Assembly (NCBI GenBank): GCA_016710765.1
Contig: JADJUJ010000003.1
Coordinates: forward strand, 186,001 to 250,000
DNA from: Lewinellaceae bacterium
Lineage (GTDB): Bacteria; Bacteroidota; Bacteroidia; Chitinophagales; Saprospiraceae
Length of the DNA: 64,000 bases
Direction of reading: 5' to 3'
Shown here in pieces: positions 1-8,565 of the stretch. Positions within the stretch are counted from its first letter, which is position 1. Each line of letters starts with the position of its first letter. A model generated the notes under the pieces. It had not been told where the DNA came from. It saw nothing but the letters and a program-made list of their open reading frames with translations, and made no database searches. The position numbers and the translations under genes are program-made.

Positions 1-342
1 TTTAATAAAGGCTTCAGTGCAGAGCTGTCGGGCTTCTATCGTTCTGGCGGTTTGTGGGGAACCTTCAAATCGAAGGCAGTGTATGCCGTAAATGTTGGCT
101 TACAGCAAAAATTGGGTGAAAATGGCGGCAACCTCCGCTTTGGCGTTGACAATATTTTCGACTCCCTGATTTTCCGTTCACAAAGCAGTTTGGAAGCGGA
201 AGGGCTCGACATCAACTACAAACTCCGCTTTGCCAACCGCACGGTAAAACTGACCTATACCCGCAATTTCGGCAGTTCCAAGGTTAAATCGGCGCGTAAC
301 CGGAAAGTGGGATCGGCAGAGGAGCAGGGGAGGGTCAATTAA
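1..342 (+). CDS. TonB-dependent outer-membrane receptor, C-terminal end (partial)
   Basis: The reading frame is open from the first base, so the gene begins before the window. The visible 113 residues are alternating polar and hydrophobic beta-strands with the typical end of a TonB-dependent receptor barrel: a GVDNIFD-type motif (phrase common to SusC/OMP_b-brl_3 receptors) followed by a final strand near VKLTYTRNFG. After that strand comes a Lys/Arg/Ser-rich tail of about 22 residues that would protrude from the barrel. Such receptors import siderophores, vitamins or oligosaccharides across the outer membrane with energy from TonB-ExbBD. The substrate cannot be inferred because the plug domain and most of the barrel are missing. 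The family assignment rests on a short segment and is moderately sure. Confidence 0.7.
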   Translation, partial: FNKGFSAELSGFYRSGGLWGTFKSKAVYAVNVGLQQKLGENGGNLRFGVDNIFDSLIFRSQSSLEAEGLDINYKLRFANRTVKLTYTRNFGSSKVKSARNRKVGSAEEQGRVN

Positions 343-343
343 T

Positions 344-498
344 TTGGACATTGAAAATTCATTTGTTGGACATTGGGCGTTTTAAAAAGAAATGTCCAAT
401 GTCCAACTCCCAATGTCCAATTTCCAACTCGCACTTGGACATTGAAAATTCATGTATTGGGCGTTGGAAATTTTTAAAAAGAAATGTCCAATGTCCAA
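344..498. repeat. Two copies of a 63-64 bp dyad-ended repeat
   Basis: Two direct copies (344-406 and 435-498) share the start TTGGACATTGAAAATTCAT and the end AAAAAGAAATGTCCAATG followed by TCCAA. Each copy begins with TTGGACATTG and ends with its near-complement, so each can fold into a hairpin. Additional TTGGACATTGGG and CCAATGTCCAA half-units lie inside and between the copies. They sit just after the TonB-receptor stop. This resembles the short palindromic intergenic repeats of bacterial genomes. No coding function is seen. Confidence 0.75.
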
Positions 499-513
499 AT
501 TTTAGCACCCAAC

Positions 514-559
514 CTAATATTTGCCATAAACCTCCAGCAGCAAGCGCTGAATTTCCTCC
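514..559 (-). pseudogene. Relic of a PBP4-like (dacB) gene 3' end
   Basis: Read on the minus strand this stretch encodes EEIQRLLLEVYGKY followed by TAG. The restored C-terminus of the PBP4-like gene at 2800-4151 ends EEIQRLLEKVYGSF. The two share a perfect 23-bp stretch (538-560 and 2824-2846), and beyond it codons differ at synonymous third positions (Val, Tyr, Gly), which suggests descent from a coding sequence. An in-frame stop lies immediately upstream, so only a tail remains. It could also be a chance match around the 23-bp repeat. Confidence 0.45.
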
Positions 560-619
560 TACTTCCTTCAAATAGTTTTTTGAATTGAAAAACAATTAAA
601 TTTTAACTTGCAACGTATT

Positions 620-647
620 TTTGACACGTAGCTAAGCACCTATTTTG
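620..647 (+). promoter_or_regulatory. Candidate Bacteroidota-type promoter
   Basis: TTTG at 620-623 and TATTTTG at 641-647 are 17 bases apart, close to the Bacteroidota -33/-7 pattern (TTG and TAnnTTTG). The second box lacks one T of the consensus. It would give a leader of about 30 bases before the secreted-protein gene that starts at 684. Confidence 0.3.
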
Positions 648-683
648 TGATTCAGTATTTGTTTGAAAATCTGATACATTATT

Positions 684-2782
684 ATGGTTAGGTTATTTTT
701 TCTACAGCTTTTTTTGCTCTCCTTTGTGTTTGGCGTCCTGGGACAATCTCCGATCTCAGGAGATTCCTGCCTGGGAACTACCTTTTTAACTGGTTTGAGT
801 CACCCAGATGGTTATCTCAATGGGTTTGCCTTATGTCCCGTAGGTGATGGAAATATTTATGTTTCCACAGGCGCCAAGACAGCAACTGTGCTTTTGAAAA
901 TTGACCCAGAAGGCCATGCGCTTTGGAATAGGAGCATCAAAGTGTCAACAGGGTACGATTATATCACCCATTTAATGGTGGATTCAGAAGGGATGTTGCT
1001 TGCCTGCGGTGTTTCAACGGTTTCTCCAACAGGTTCAATTTTAAAGCGATTTGTATTTCGATATGACCCAAACACGGATCAATTGCTGTGGTCCACTAAG
1101 TTCAATTTGATTCCCAACCCTATTTCAGGCATCCTGGAAAAATCGCCAGGCGGAAATTATTTATTGGGCTTTAGTTCAGGGTTTTTACCCAGAGAGGTGA
1201 TTATTCAGGAAATTGACCGGAGTACAGGCTTGTCATTGCCAGGCACTTCCTGGCGTTATTTCTGGGGTGCTACATCACAGTTGAAATCGATGGTTTATGC
1301 AAATGGCCAACTTTATCTGTCAGGGTTTGGATCTTCTGAAACGGGCACTGGCGGTAACCGGAATGCTTTGATGCGTTTAGACACCGCAAGTTGGCAGCCA
1401 GACTGGTTTCAATTGAGTCCGGTTTCTACTGCTTCAAAAGCGCGATTGGATGGAGAAGATGTAATCCTGGATGGCGACCATCTTCTTTCGCTATACTTTG
1501 GAACCAGGGATTCCTTGCCACCAGCTCTCCAGCGTTTTACGGTCTTTCTTCAAAAAACTACCCTTGAAGGAGAACTGGTTTGGTTGAAGGAATACGATTT
1601 GACTGATTTTGTATCAGAGAAAGCTACGGAAGTTGTTCGGGTTAATGATGGCTATCTGATATTCGGTAGATCCGGGCTGCCAGTAACTGTTGAAAACGGA
1701 TTGTTTCTACTAAAAACAGACTTTGATGGTAACGCAATTTGGGCCAGAAAGGTGAATGCTGATGCCCCTGTGTTTTCCAGTTATTGGCCAACAGAGCAGG
1801 AATGTCTGGAAATGGATGGATTCTTTTATTTTACAGCATATGAAGTCGGAGGAGGAGTGGGCAAAGCCTTGTTGGGGAAAGTGGATCTAAATGGCAATGT
1901 TGGCCCTGATTGTGCTTTTGTTACCGCTACCCCAGTTGAAACCTACCTAATTTCGGATGCTGTTGTAGAAAATCCTCCAGTCCCAACACGAAATGTTACG
2001 GTGGAAGAAACCATTCCTGCAAGCTTTGAATTAGCGGGTTCTGTTACGCTTTTGCCTGAAATACTTTGTGAAAACCGTTGTGAGATTTCGAGCGGATGCG
2101 ATGTAAAAATAAACGAGTGTGTTAAGTTCGAACTGCTGGATATCCGACAATCGGCTAATGGCAGCAGGCACTACAGGGTCCGGTTTTCCAACACCTGTCC
2201 TGGTCGGCAGCTGGATTACCTGGCCATTCAATTGCCCAATGGCGCCACCGCAGTGGAGCCTGGAGACGGTACTATTTATACCGCACCGGGAGGACAACAA
2301 TATTCCGTGCGTAACCCCAACAGCAGTCCTTGGCATTCTATCCGGTTTCGCTCCCCAAGCAATGGAATCGGGAATGGCAGTTCGGTCATTTTTGAATACA
2401 CGTTATCTCCGCAGTCGCAGCCAGATTATATCCATGTATTTGCCCGTATGAATCCTGGGCCATCTTATGAGGCCTACCTTAATGTATTTAATTGTCCGGT
2501 TACGAGCTTTTCTTCGGGCCAGGATCGCGATGCTGCGCCCGTTACCAGCGCAAGCATATTTCCCAACCCAACTTCGGATAGGCTACATCTCTCCTTTTCA
2601 GGTAAATGCGATGGAGAATGGGAAATTTTCAACGTATCCGGACAAGTGATAAGCCAAGGGAATGGCTGGATGCCACCGAAACAAGCATTCCGGTTGCTTC
2701 ATTTCCAAAGGGCGTCTATTTTATACGCAGCCAGTCGAACGACACCCTACTAAGGATTAATCGCTTTGTAAAAATGGATTGA
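684..2782 (+). CDS. Secreted T9SS type A cargo protein (frameshifted near its 3' end)
   Basis: A signal peptide (MVRLFFLQLFLLSFVFGVLG) is followed by about 450 residues with repeated beta-propeller-like strands of the kind 'L.K.D.DG..W.R' (for example LLKTDFDGNAIWARKV), then a Cys-containing beta domain at roughly residues 450-610, and a T9SS type A sorting domain (SIFPNPTSDRLHLSFSG). Near 2668 the frame is lost: the uninterrupted frame stops at 2753 with an unrelated tail, while the neighbouring frame restores a normal sorting-domain end (FPKGVYFIRSQSNDTLLRI, then RFVKMD) and stops at 2782. One missing base explains this. The protein is predicted to be exported and attached to or released from the cell surface. 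Its ligand or enzyme activity is unknown. The gene lies between a TonB receptor and the converging PBP4-like gene and is bounded by a 23-bp direct repeat. Confidence 0.8.
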
Positions 2783-2799
2783 TTGGGACGGTTTAAGCC

Positions 2800-4151
2800 T
2801 CAAAAGGAACCGTACACCTTTTCCAGCAAGCGCTGAATTTCCTCCTTCCAGGCTTTGTTGCTGCCCACAAAATTGTTGTTCAGGCAGGAAAAATGAGCAC
2901 CCGGCCGCTTTTTGCCACCAGGTAACCGCTGAGACAGTATACCCCGCTCATGGATCCACTTTTGGCAAAGACAAATGGTTTGCCATCGGGACCAGCGTAC
3001 CAGTCCTTGACCGTTCCATCGATGCCCCCAGCGGGAAAGAGGTCAAACAAACGCTCGTGGCTTTGTTCCTGCCACATTTTCAGCAATACCTGGGTGAAAT
3101 ACCGGGGCGTGCAGAGGTTGTACCGGGATAGTCCGGAGCCGTCGGCCCAGCGGGGCGGATTGGGGAATCCCATCCAAACGCTGTCTTGCATCCAGTGGAT
3201 TAGCTTATTTTGGTTCAGCGTATCAAACTTTTCCCCAGCGCAAAGCAGGAGCAATTGCTCCGCAAAAAAATTGTCGCTTTGGTGCATCATCCGGCGGTAG
3301 GCGGTGTCGGAGGGGCAGGCGTACCAGCGCTCAGCCGGGGCGGCATCGTAAATGGGATCGTATTCGAAAACCCAGTCCCAGCCCATGTTCAACAGGGTGT
3401 CGGCAAGCAGTTCCGGCAGCCGCTTGCGCATTTGGTACATGGGTACGTTGAAGGAAATTAATCCTCCGGGATTTTCCGGCACCCGGATTACCTGGCCCAT
3501 AGCCTCCCGGCTTGGCTCAATTTGATCCACCTCATCAATTTGTAGGGCGGATTGAAACAATGCCGGGTACGTTTGCCAGGCGCTGCCATTCCAATCCACC
3601 CGAATCACGTTACCATTTACTGGCACATCGCTGATTTCCGGGGAGTAGGCCGCAGAAAAATCGTCCCACATCCAGCCCGGGCCATAGGGCGACAGGCTGC
3701 TCGCTCCTGGCAAATGCAGGAGCCACAATGGCGCGCTGGGTCGCGTTTTCCTGAAGGCTGTGTTGTTTTGCCAGGCGGCAAAATCGGGGTGGAGAGTAGT
3801 GGGGTCGGCGGTGCCGGTTACCGCCCAAAAGCCCAAAGGTTCGGAGCTGTCGGGCTCGCCATAAACATATCGGAAGCGGGGCAGGGAATCGCCCAGCACT
3901 TTCAGGCAAGTGGCCAGGGTCAGTATTTGGGTGTTGGAAGCAGGGGTAAAATACCGATCGGCATTCACGGCCGCCAGTTCAGTTCCAGTGGCGGCGTCCA
4001 TCAGCACAAAACCCGTAACGGACTTGGCGAACACGGGCGAGGCGGTGATTTCCTGCTCCAGGTGTTTCCGTTTGCAAGCGCCAAATTTCCTCCCGGGAGC
4101 GCAGGATGCCAGCAGCAACCCGGAAAACAGCAGGAGGAGCCAGGGCTTCAT
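2800..4151 (-). CDS. dacB: PBP4-family D-Ala-D-Ala carboxypeptidase-like lipoprotein (frameshifted, SxxK changed to SxxQ)
   Basis: This is a peptidase S13 (DacB/PBP4) family protein, which normally trims or cleaves peptidoglycan cross-links in the periplasm. The N-terminus is a lipoprotein signal with lipobox LLASC (Cys17). The SxN motif is S292-D293-N294 and the KTG-like motif is K397-S398-G399. The first motif reads P-A-S72-N-T-Q75, where the family has S-x-x-K; the codon is CAA instead of AAA/AAG, so the general-base lysine is missing. The uninterrupted frame stops at 2880, but a single lost base in the A-run at 2889-2893 (plus strand) explains it: the other frame gives the family's usual end, FSCLNNNFVGSNKAWKEE and on to VYGSF, with a stop at 2800. 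It starts 6 bases after ftsY, so the two are probably co-transcribed. Whether it is an active enzyme depends on the Q75 call. Confidence 0.85.
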
Positions 4152-4157
4152 CGTGGA

Positions 4158-5120
4158 TCAGGCAGTTTGGTTGAACAATGTTTCGACAAACGCCTGTTTG
4201 TTGAAAATCTGCAACTGATCTATTTTTTCGCCTACGCCGATATAGCGGATGGGGATTTTGAACTGGTCGGAAATGCCCAATGCCACGCCACCTTTTGCGG
4301 TGCCGTCGAGTTTGGTGAGTGCCAGACAGGTGATGGGCGCCACGGCGGTAAAATGTTTGGCCTGTTCCAGGGCATTTTGTCCGGTGGAGGCGTCCAGAAT
4401 CAGCAGCACATCGTGCGGCGCGCCGGGCAGGCTCTTGTCGATGGAGCGGTGGATTTTGCCCAGTTCCTGCATCAGACTGGTTTTATTGTGCAACCGGCCT
4501 GCGGTGTCGATGATGGCCACATCGCAGTTGTGCTCCAGGGCGTATTGGGTGGTTTCGAAGGCCACAGCGGCGGGGTCTGCGTTCATGCCTTTGGAGTAAA
4601 AATCGCAACCTACGCGATCGGCCCAGATGCCGAGCTGATCGACTGCTGCTGCACGAAAAGTGTCGGCAGCGCCCAGGACTACTTTGTGGCCCTGTTGTTT
4701 GAACTGGTGCGCCAGTTTCCCGATAGTGGTGGTTTTGCCCACCCCATTCACGCCGATCACCAGCAACACGTAAGGCTTTTTGCCTTCGGGGATGTCGAAA
4801 CCATCGAGGTCCTCGGTATTGTTGTCGGCCAGCATTTGCACGATCTCGTCGCGCAAAATGCCGTTGAGTTCGTCGGTGTTCATGTATTTGTCCGCAGCCA
4901 CCCGCTTTTCGATGCGTTCGATGATCTTCACGGTGGTGTCGATGCCCACGTCGGCGGAAACCAGGGCAGACTCCAGTTCGTCGAGCACTTCTTCGTCGAC
5001 GGTGCTTTTGCCGGCAACGGCGCGGGAAATTTTGCCAAAGAAGCTTTCTTTGGTTTTTTCGAGCCCCTTGTCGAGGTCTTCTTTTTTCTCGCGACTAAAA
5101 AATTTATTGAAAAATCCCAT
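4158..5120 (-). CDS. ftsY: Signal recognition particle receptor FtsY
   Basis: FtsY is the SRP receptor GTPase that brings ribosome-nascent chain complexes to the SecYEG translocon at the inner membrane. The 320-residue protein has a short basic amphipathic N-terminus (MGFFNKFFSREKK) in place of the long acidic A domain of enterobacteria, a helical N domain (about 20-100) and a full G domain: P-loop GVNGVGKT (123-130), the DTFRAAA insertion motif (153-159), DTAGR (205-209) and TKLD (269-272) followed by GTAKGG. All GTPase motifs are intact. The downstream PBP4-like gene begins 6 bases after the stop, suggesting one transcript. A TACCTTTG box about 45 bases upstream could be its promoter. Identification is secure. 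Confidence 0.97.
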   Translation of the reverse strand: MGFFNKFFSREKKEDLDKGLEKTKESFFGKISRAVAGKSTVDEEVLDELESALVSADVGIDTTVKIIERIEKRVAADKYMNTDELNGILRDEIVQMLADNNTEDLDGFDIPEGKKPYVLLVIGVNGVGKTTTIGKLAHQFKQQGHKVVLGAADTFRAAAVDQLGIWADRVGCDFYSKGMNADPAAVAFETTQYALEHNCDVAIIDTAGRLHNKTSLMQELGKIHRSIDKSLPGAPHDVLLILDASTGQNALEQAKHFTAVAPITCLALTKLDGTAKGGVALGISDQFKIPIRYIGVGEKIDQLQIFNKQAFVETLFNQTA

Positions 5121-5166
5121 GTATTGCTTTTTGACTGTAGGGTTGTTTGGCTGTTATTTCGCCGTG

Positions 5167-5174
5167 CAAAGGTA
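5167..5174 (-). promoter_or_regulatory. Candidate -7 box upstream of ftsY
   Basis: On the minus strand the sequence reads TACCTTTG, an exact match to TAnnTTTG. It would start transcription about 40 bases before the ftsY ATG. I see no clear TTG at the expected upstream distance. Confidence 0.35.
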
Positions 5175-5258
5175 AACAGAAAAACCGATGGGGTTGCTGC
5201 GGAGGGGGAATTTGTGGGGCCTGGGGCCTATGGTTTGCCCACAACATTATACCGACTT

Positions 5259-5498
5259 GTTTTCAGGCCTACAAGGTCGGTATTATGGTAGCATACCGCG
5301 TGTCCAATTATTCGGAATGCTGTAGGCATGGTATTAAACCGCTGAGATTTGGACAAATTTTACATTTACCGTAGCAATTTGGGGCTGTTTTGAATGAAAA
5401 CAACCAGAAATCGACCACCTTGAAATGCCATGCCTACGGCATTCCGAATAATTGGACACGCTTTGCTACCATAATGCCGGCCCTACGGGCCTGAAAAC
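5259..5498. repeat. 240-bp element with ~76-bp imperfect terminal inverted repeats
   Basis: The left arm (5259-5335) and the reverse complement of the right arm (5423-5498) match over about 76 positions with roughly ten mismatches. The core AAGCGTGTCCAATTATTCGG is nearly exact in both arms, and both outer ends carry GTTTTCAGGC. The spacer of about 87 bases has no convincing ORF. The element fills most of the otherwise empty gap between ftsY and the next gene. It could be a MITE-like non-autonomous element or a long-hairpin RNA. Confidence 0.7.
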
Positions 5499-5621
5499 CC
5501 GATACTACGAAGCGAAGTGTAAACTTTGCCCTGAGGCTTTTGAGGAATGGCTGTCTATAAGGTGAATGTGCAAACCGGATGGCAAAATTACATGGAGGAA
5601 TAGTTTTATTGCGTTATCACC

Positions 5622-6191
5622 TTACTTACACGGTGCCAACAACTTTATCTCCTTAAATATTTCCCAAGTTGGATGGTCAAATTCTTTGGATGACAACTCG
5701 AATCGAATTACCTGTTTGTTGGTTTTTGCACAGTAAGTTTCCTTTACTTTTACATAAAGTGTCATCGGTTTTTTGGTAAAAAAGGCATCGTGCACCCAGA
5801 TTTTGCCTTGAAAACCTTTCTTGGTTTTTATAAAAATGCTCCGTGTTTTTTCGGGCCCGTTTGAATCGACTGGGTCAATTTTCATGAGTCCATCAAAATA
5901 GGTTTCCATGTTTTTGGAAAGGCTGCTCTCCGTCATTGGGAAGCCTTTATCGATGTACCATACAAAAGTGTACGTCCAAAAATTTTGACTGCTGGTATCC
6001 GACCATCCCGGTGAAAACCGCAGGTCTTCGAAACCGGTTAAGTCTATGGATGGGGCAAATCCAATTGGAAAAGTAAACAGTTCGCTTTTCCAATTGTCTG
6101 GCGCGCTGAGCACGCTTTGAGGCGACTGACCAATGGATAATCCGGAATTAATTGCAAAAAATAATATTATTAATAAGGTTTTTTTTGACAT
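5622..6191 (-). CDS. Secreted protein of unknown function
   Basis: I do not recognise this 189-residue protein. Starting at the second Met (MSKKTLLIILFFAINSGLS, then IGQ) gives a clean signal peptide with a cleavage site after roughly residue 22. The first possible Met adds ten polar residues and makes a poorer signal, so I chose the inner start. The mature part is mixed alpha/beta with many aromatic residues (FWTYTFVWYIDKGFP) and two Cys residues near the C-terminus (YCAKTNK and LLAPCK). It is transcribed in the same direction as the propeller lipoprotein upstream (77 bases away) and could share its transcript. Predicted to be periplasmic or extracellular; no enzyme motif is visible. Confidence 0.7.
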   Translation of the reverse strand: MSKKTLLIILFFAINSGLSIGQSPQSVLSAPDNWKSELFTFPIGFAPSIDLTGFEDLRFSPGWSDTSSQNFWTYTFVWYIDKGFPMTESSLSKNMETYFDGLMKIDPVDSNGPEKTRSIFIKTKKGFQGKIWVHDAFFTKKPMTLYVKVKETYCAKTNKQVIRFELSSKEFDHPTWEIFKEIKLLAPCK

Positions 6192-6267
6192 TGCTTTTTG
6201 TAAATTACAGGTTATCAATCATTTGTATTTTTTTTGGTTCAAAATTCATATCGTTCTTAACCCGCTA

Positions 6268-7338
6268 TTACTTCCAGGGGCCACCCTGCGTGATATTGAC
6301 AAAGGACGTCCCATCAAATCGAAAAAGCCCTCCGGAAAAACCAAACCAAAGCGTTCCATTTTTGTCTTCCAAAATTCCCTGAACACCAAAGTTTTTCGTC
6401 AGGTCTTTCCGATCTGTATCTTTAAACAGGGTGAATTTTTTCCCATCATAGCGGTAGGCTCCCACGCCAATTGCACCAATCCAGATGTTCCCTTTTTTGT
6501 CTTCATAAAGGGTATAAATGTCATTTTTAGTGAGGCCTTCAATTTCCGGGTATTGGGTAAAAGTTTTGCCGTCATAACGGCACAGGCCGCCTTCCTGATT
6601 GTATTCAGGAAAATCTGAACTGAGTGATCCGAACCAAAGGTTGCCCTGCCTGTCTTCCACTATACAACTGACATTATTGCTGCACAAGCCATCTTTTTGG
6701 GTGAAATGGGTAAAGGTTTTTCCATCAAACTTACAGGCGCCAAAACCGTCCCTTCCAAACCAGATGTTGCCGTTTTGGTCCTCCATCAGGCTCCAAATTT
6801 TTCCAGCTACCCATTTGTACGAGCGGTTTTCAATCACCGGGGTGGGGATCAAAAATTTCGAAAAAGTGGAGCCATTGTATCGAAATACACCATCATTGGT
6901 GCCTGCCCAAATGTTTCCGGCGCGGTCTACCAACAATTTGCATCCTACGCCATGCAGGCCCTCGGCAATGCCAAAATTGGTAAATGTCTTTCCATCGTAT
7001 TTAGACGCGCCGGAGTGGGTACCAAACCAGATGTTTCCAGATTTATCCTCAACAATGCTCGCAACGGTATTACCGCACAGGCCGTCCGTTGTAGACAGGT
7101 AACTGAGTGTTTTTCCATTATAACGGGCTGCGCCATCGGCCATGGTACCAAACCACAAACTCCCTTTTGAATCCTCAAATACCTCCACCACGTATTCGCT
7201 TATTTGTGCGTTCGTTTTTGGCGAGATTGCTGTTTCGGAAAAACTGCGTTCAGTGTTGTTGTTTATATTGGATTGTCCCAGGCATGAGCATATAATGACG
7301 AATAAGCCTATCGGGAGATATTGAAGGGTGTTCTTCAT
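6268..7338 (-). CDS. Two-component-regulator propeller (Reg_prop) lipoprotein
   Basis: About seven repeats of the form 'L.EDK.GNIWFGT..G...YDGKTFT' run through nearly the whole protein (examples: IVEDKSGNIWFGTHSG, SLMEDQNGNIWFGRDG, TLYEDKKGNIWIGAIG). These are Reg_prop blades, which form seven-bladed propellers in the sensor domain of hybrid two-component systems. Here the propeller stands alone: there is no transmembrane helix, kinase or HTH after it. The N-terminus is a signal with a Cys pair (FVIICSCLG) that fits a lipoprotein, so it probably sits in the periplasm or on the outer membrane as a sensor or binding protein. I start at the second Met (MKNTLQYLP) because it begins the signal sequence directly. 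Confidence 0.85.
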   Translation of the reverse strand: MKNTLQYLPIGLFVIICSCLGQSNINNNTERSFSETAISPKTNAQISEYVVEVFEDSKGSLWFGTMADGAARYNGKTLSYLSTTDGLCGNTVASIVEDKSGNIWFGTHSGASKYDGKTFTNFGIAEGLHGVGCKLLVDRAGNIWAGTNDGVFRYNGSTFSKFLIPTPVIENRSYKWVAGKIWSLMEDQNGNIWFGRDGFGACKFDGKTFTHFTQKDGLCSNNVSCIVEDRQGNLWFGSLSSDFPEYNQEGGLCRYDGKTFTQYPEIEGLTKNDIYTLYEDKKGNIWIGAIGVGAYRYDGKKFTLFKDTDRKDLTKNFGVQGILEDKNGTLWFGFSGGLFRFDGTSFVNITQGGPWK

Positions 7339-7456
7339 GGTAGCGTTCTTTTTTTGCAAAACTATCAGGAAACTACCCGGGAAGGCTATTTCAATTGTAA
7401 AAGGATGTAAAGCCAGTGTAAATGTTCAACACCATACTACTGGACATTTTTTGAAT

Positions 7457-7644
7457 TTACCACATAAGGACACATGAGATAAGCCACATTAGATACATTA
7501 GGGCTGCAATTTTTAAAATGTCCTGTAGAAGTGCCTGGACGCCCTTATGGGACTTCGGGAGAGACAACGTCCGCTGGTAAAACTAAAAGGAAGATACCCT
7601 AATGTGCCTAATGTGGCTTGTCTCATGTGTCCTTATGTGGTTAA
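7457..7644. repeat. 188-bp element with 47-bp terminal inverted repeats
   Basis: The left arm (7457-7503) and right arm (7597-7644) are near-perfect inverted copies; the core CCACATAAGGACACATGAGA is exact in both, and the arms differ at only a few positions. The spacer of about 93 bases carries no ORF. It sits between two minus-strand genes, ending only 6 bases from the AraC-family gene stop. It resembles a MITE or a strong hairpin terminator region. Confidence 0.75.
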
Positions 7645-7649
7645 TTGAG

Positions 7650-8489
7650 TTAAAGCCCCGGTCCTGAATTACTGCCTTCTATTTTATTCCAAACCGACCT
7701 TTGCTGCCGCTCCAGGAACGCCCCGGGGCTTTCACCGAATGCCTCCCGGAAATCGTGGATAAAATGCGCCTGGTCGAAATATCCGGCTTGGAGCGCGATG
7801 TCGGTGAGGGGAATATGCTGCCGTGACATCAGCCGCCGAACATGCTCCAGGCGAACAAGCTTAGCAAAAAACTTAAAGTTCACTCCAACACCGTGGTGGA
7901 TGAGCCGCTGGGCAGTCCTCTGGCTGATAAACAGGTTTTTACACACTTCTTCCAGGCGCAGGGTGCCATGGGTTTGAAGGATATATTGCGTAAGGGGTTT
8001 GACCCGTTAGTCGGTCTGTCGCACTTTGAGGCGCTGGTGTATAAAAAAACGGTTCAACATCCCGGCTTTTTCCTGTGTTGTGGCAGCCTTGTTTAAGCCG
8101 GCGCAAAGTTTCTCCAATTCACTGTCGAAAACATGGTTCAGGTCGGCCCTTGTGTCGGTGATTTCTGCCAGGGGGAAACGAATAAACGGCTGTATGCCCC
8201 AGGCGGTAAAATGCACCATGACCTGTCGCAGGGTGGCTGTGGGTAAAAACACATGGGGCTTGGAAACCAGGCCGGTAAGGCTGTACCGGTCTACAGGCTG
8301 CCAGGTAGTTTTTTCTTCGTGCAAGGAGGGTTCACCGAGGAATAGAATCATCCGGGCGTGGCTTGAGGGCATCACCGCGAACTCCATTTGCCGCGTATGC
8401 TCAAATGGAAAATCTACGAAAGTGTACTGCCAGATATAGTCCCTCAGCAATGGATCGGGCAGTACTTTTTGGATGTACCCCTCCTTCAT
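7650..8489 (-). pseudogene. AraC-family transcriptional regulator interrupted by an in-frame TAA
   Basis: One continuous frame of 280 codons contains a single internal TAA at plus-strand 8007-8009. Upstream of it lies a 160-residue N-terminal ligand-type domain (MKEGYIQKVLPDPLLRDYIW) of the type found in many AraC regulators with a DUF6597-like N-terminus. Downstream, in the same frame, comes RVKPLTQYILQTHGTLRLEE and a full two-helix-turn-helix AraC DNA-binding domain (HIPLTDIALQAGYFDQAHFI, then FREAFGESPGAFL). Both halves keep conserved residues, so the stop is either very recent or a base-call error. If real, the truncated product would lack DNA binding. It is divergent from a small membrane-protein gene that it may control. 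Confidence 0.75.
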
Positions 8490-8565
8490 TTTGTCAGGTT
8501 TTTACAATTCCACGGGTGAAACGCGTCGGAACTTTGTGCAACAAATTTAATTAAAAAAGCAAGAA

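Noticed and set aside
3552..5291. A 579-codon plus-strand open frame opposite ftsY and the PBP4-like gene
   Set aside because: It is antisense to two genes with complete family motifs, has low-complexity Gly/Val/Phe composition typical of the reverse frame of GC-biased genes, and shows no domain.
5259..5498. Insertion sequence with its transposase
   Set aside because: The 87-base spacer is far too short for a transposase and no transposase gene is present anywhere in the window.
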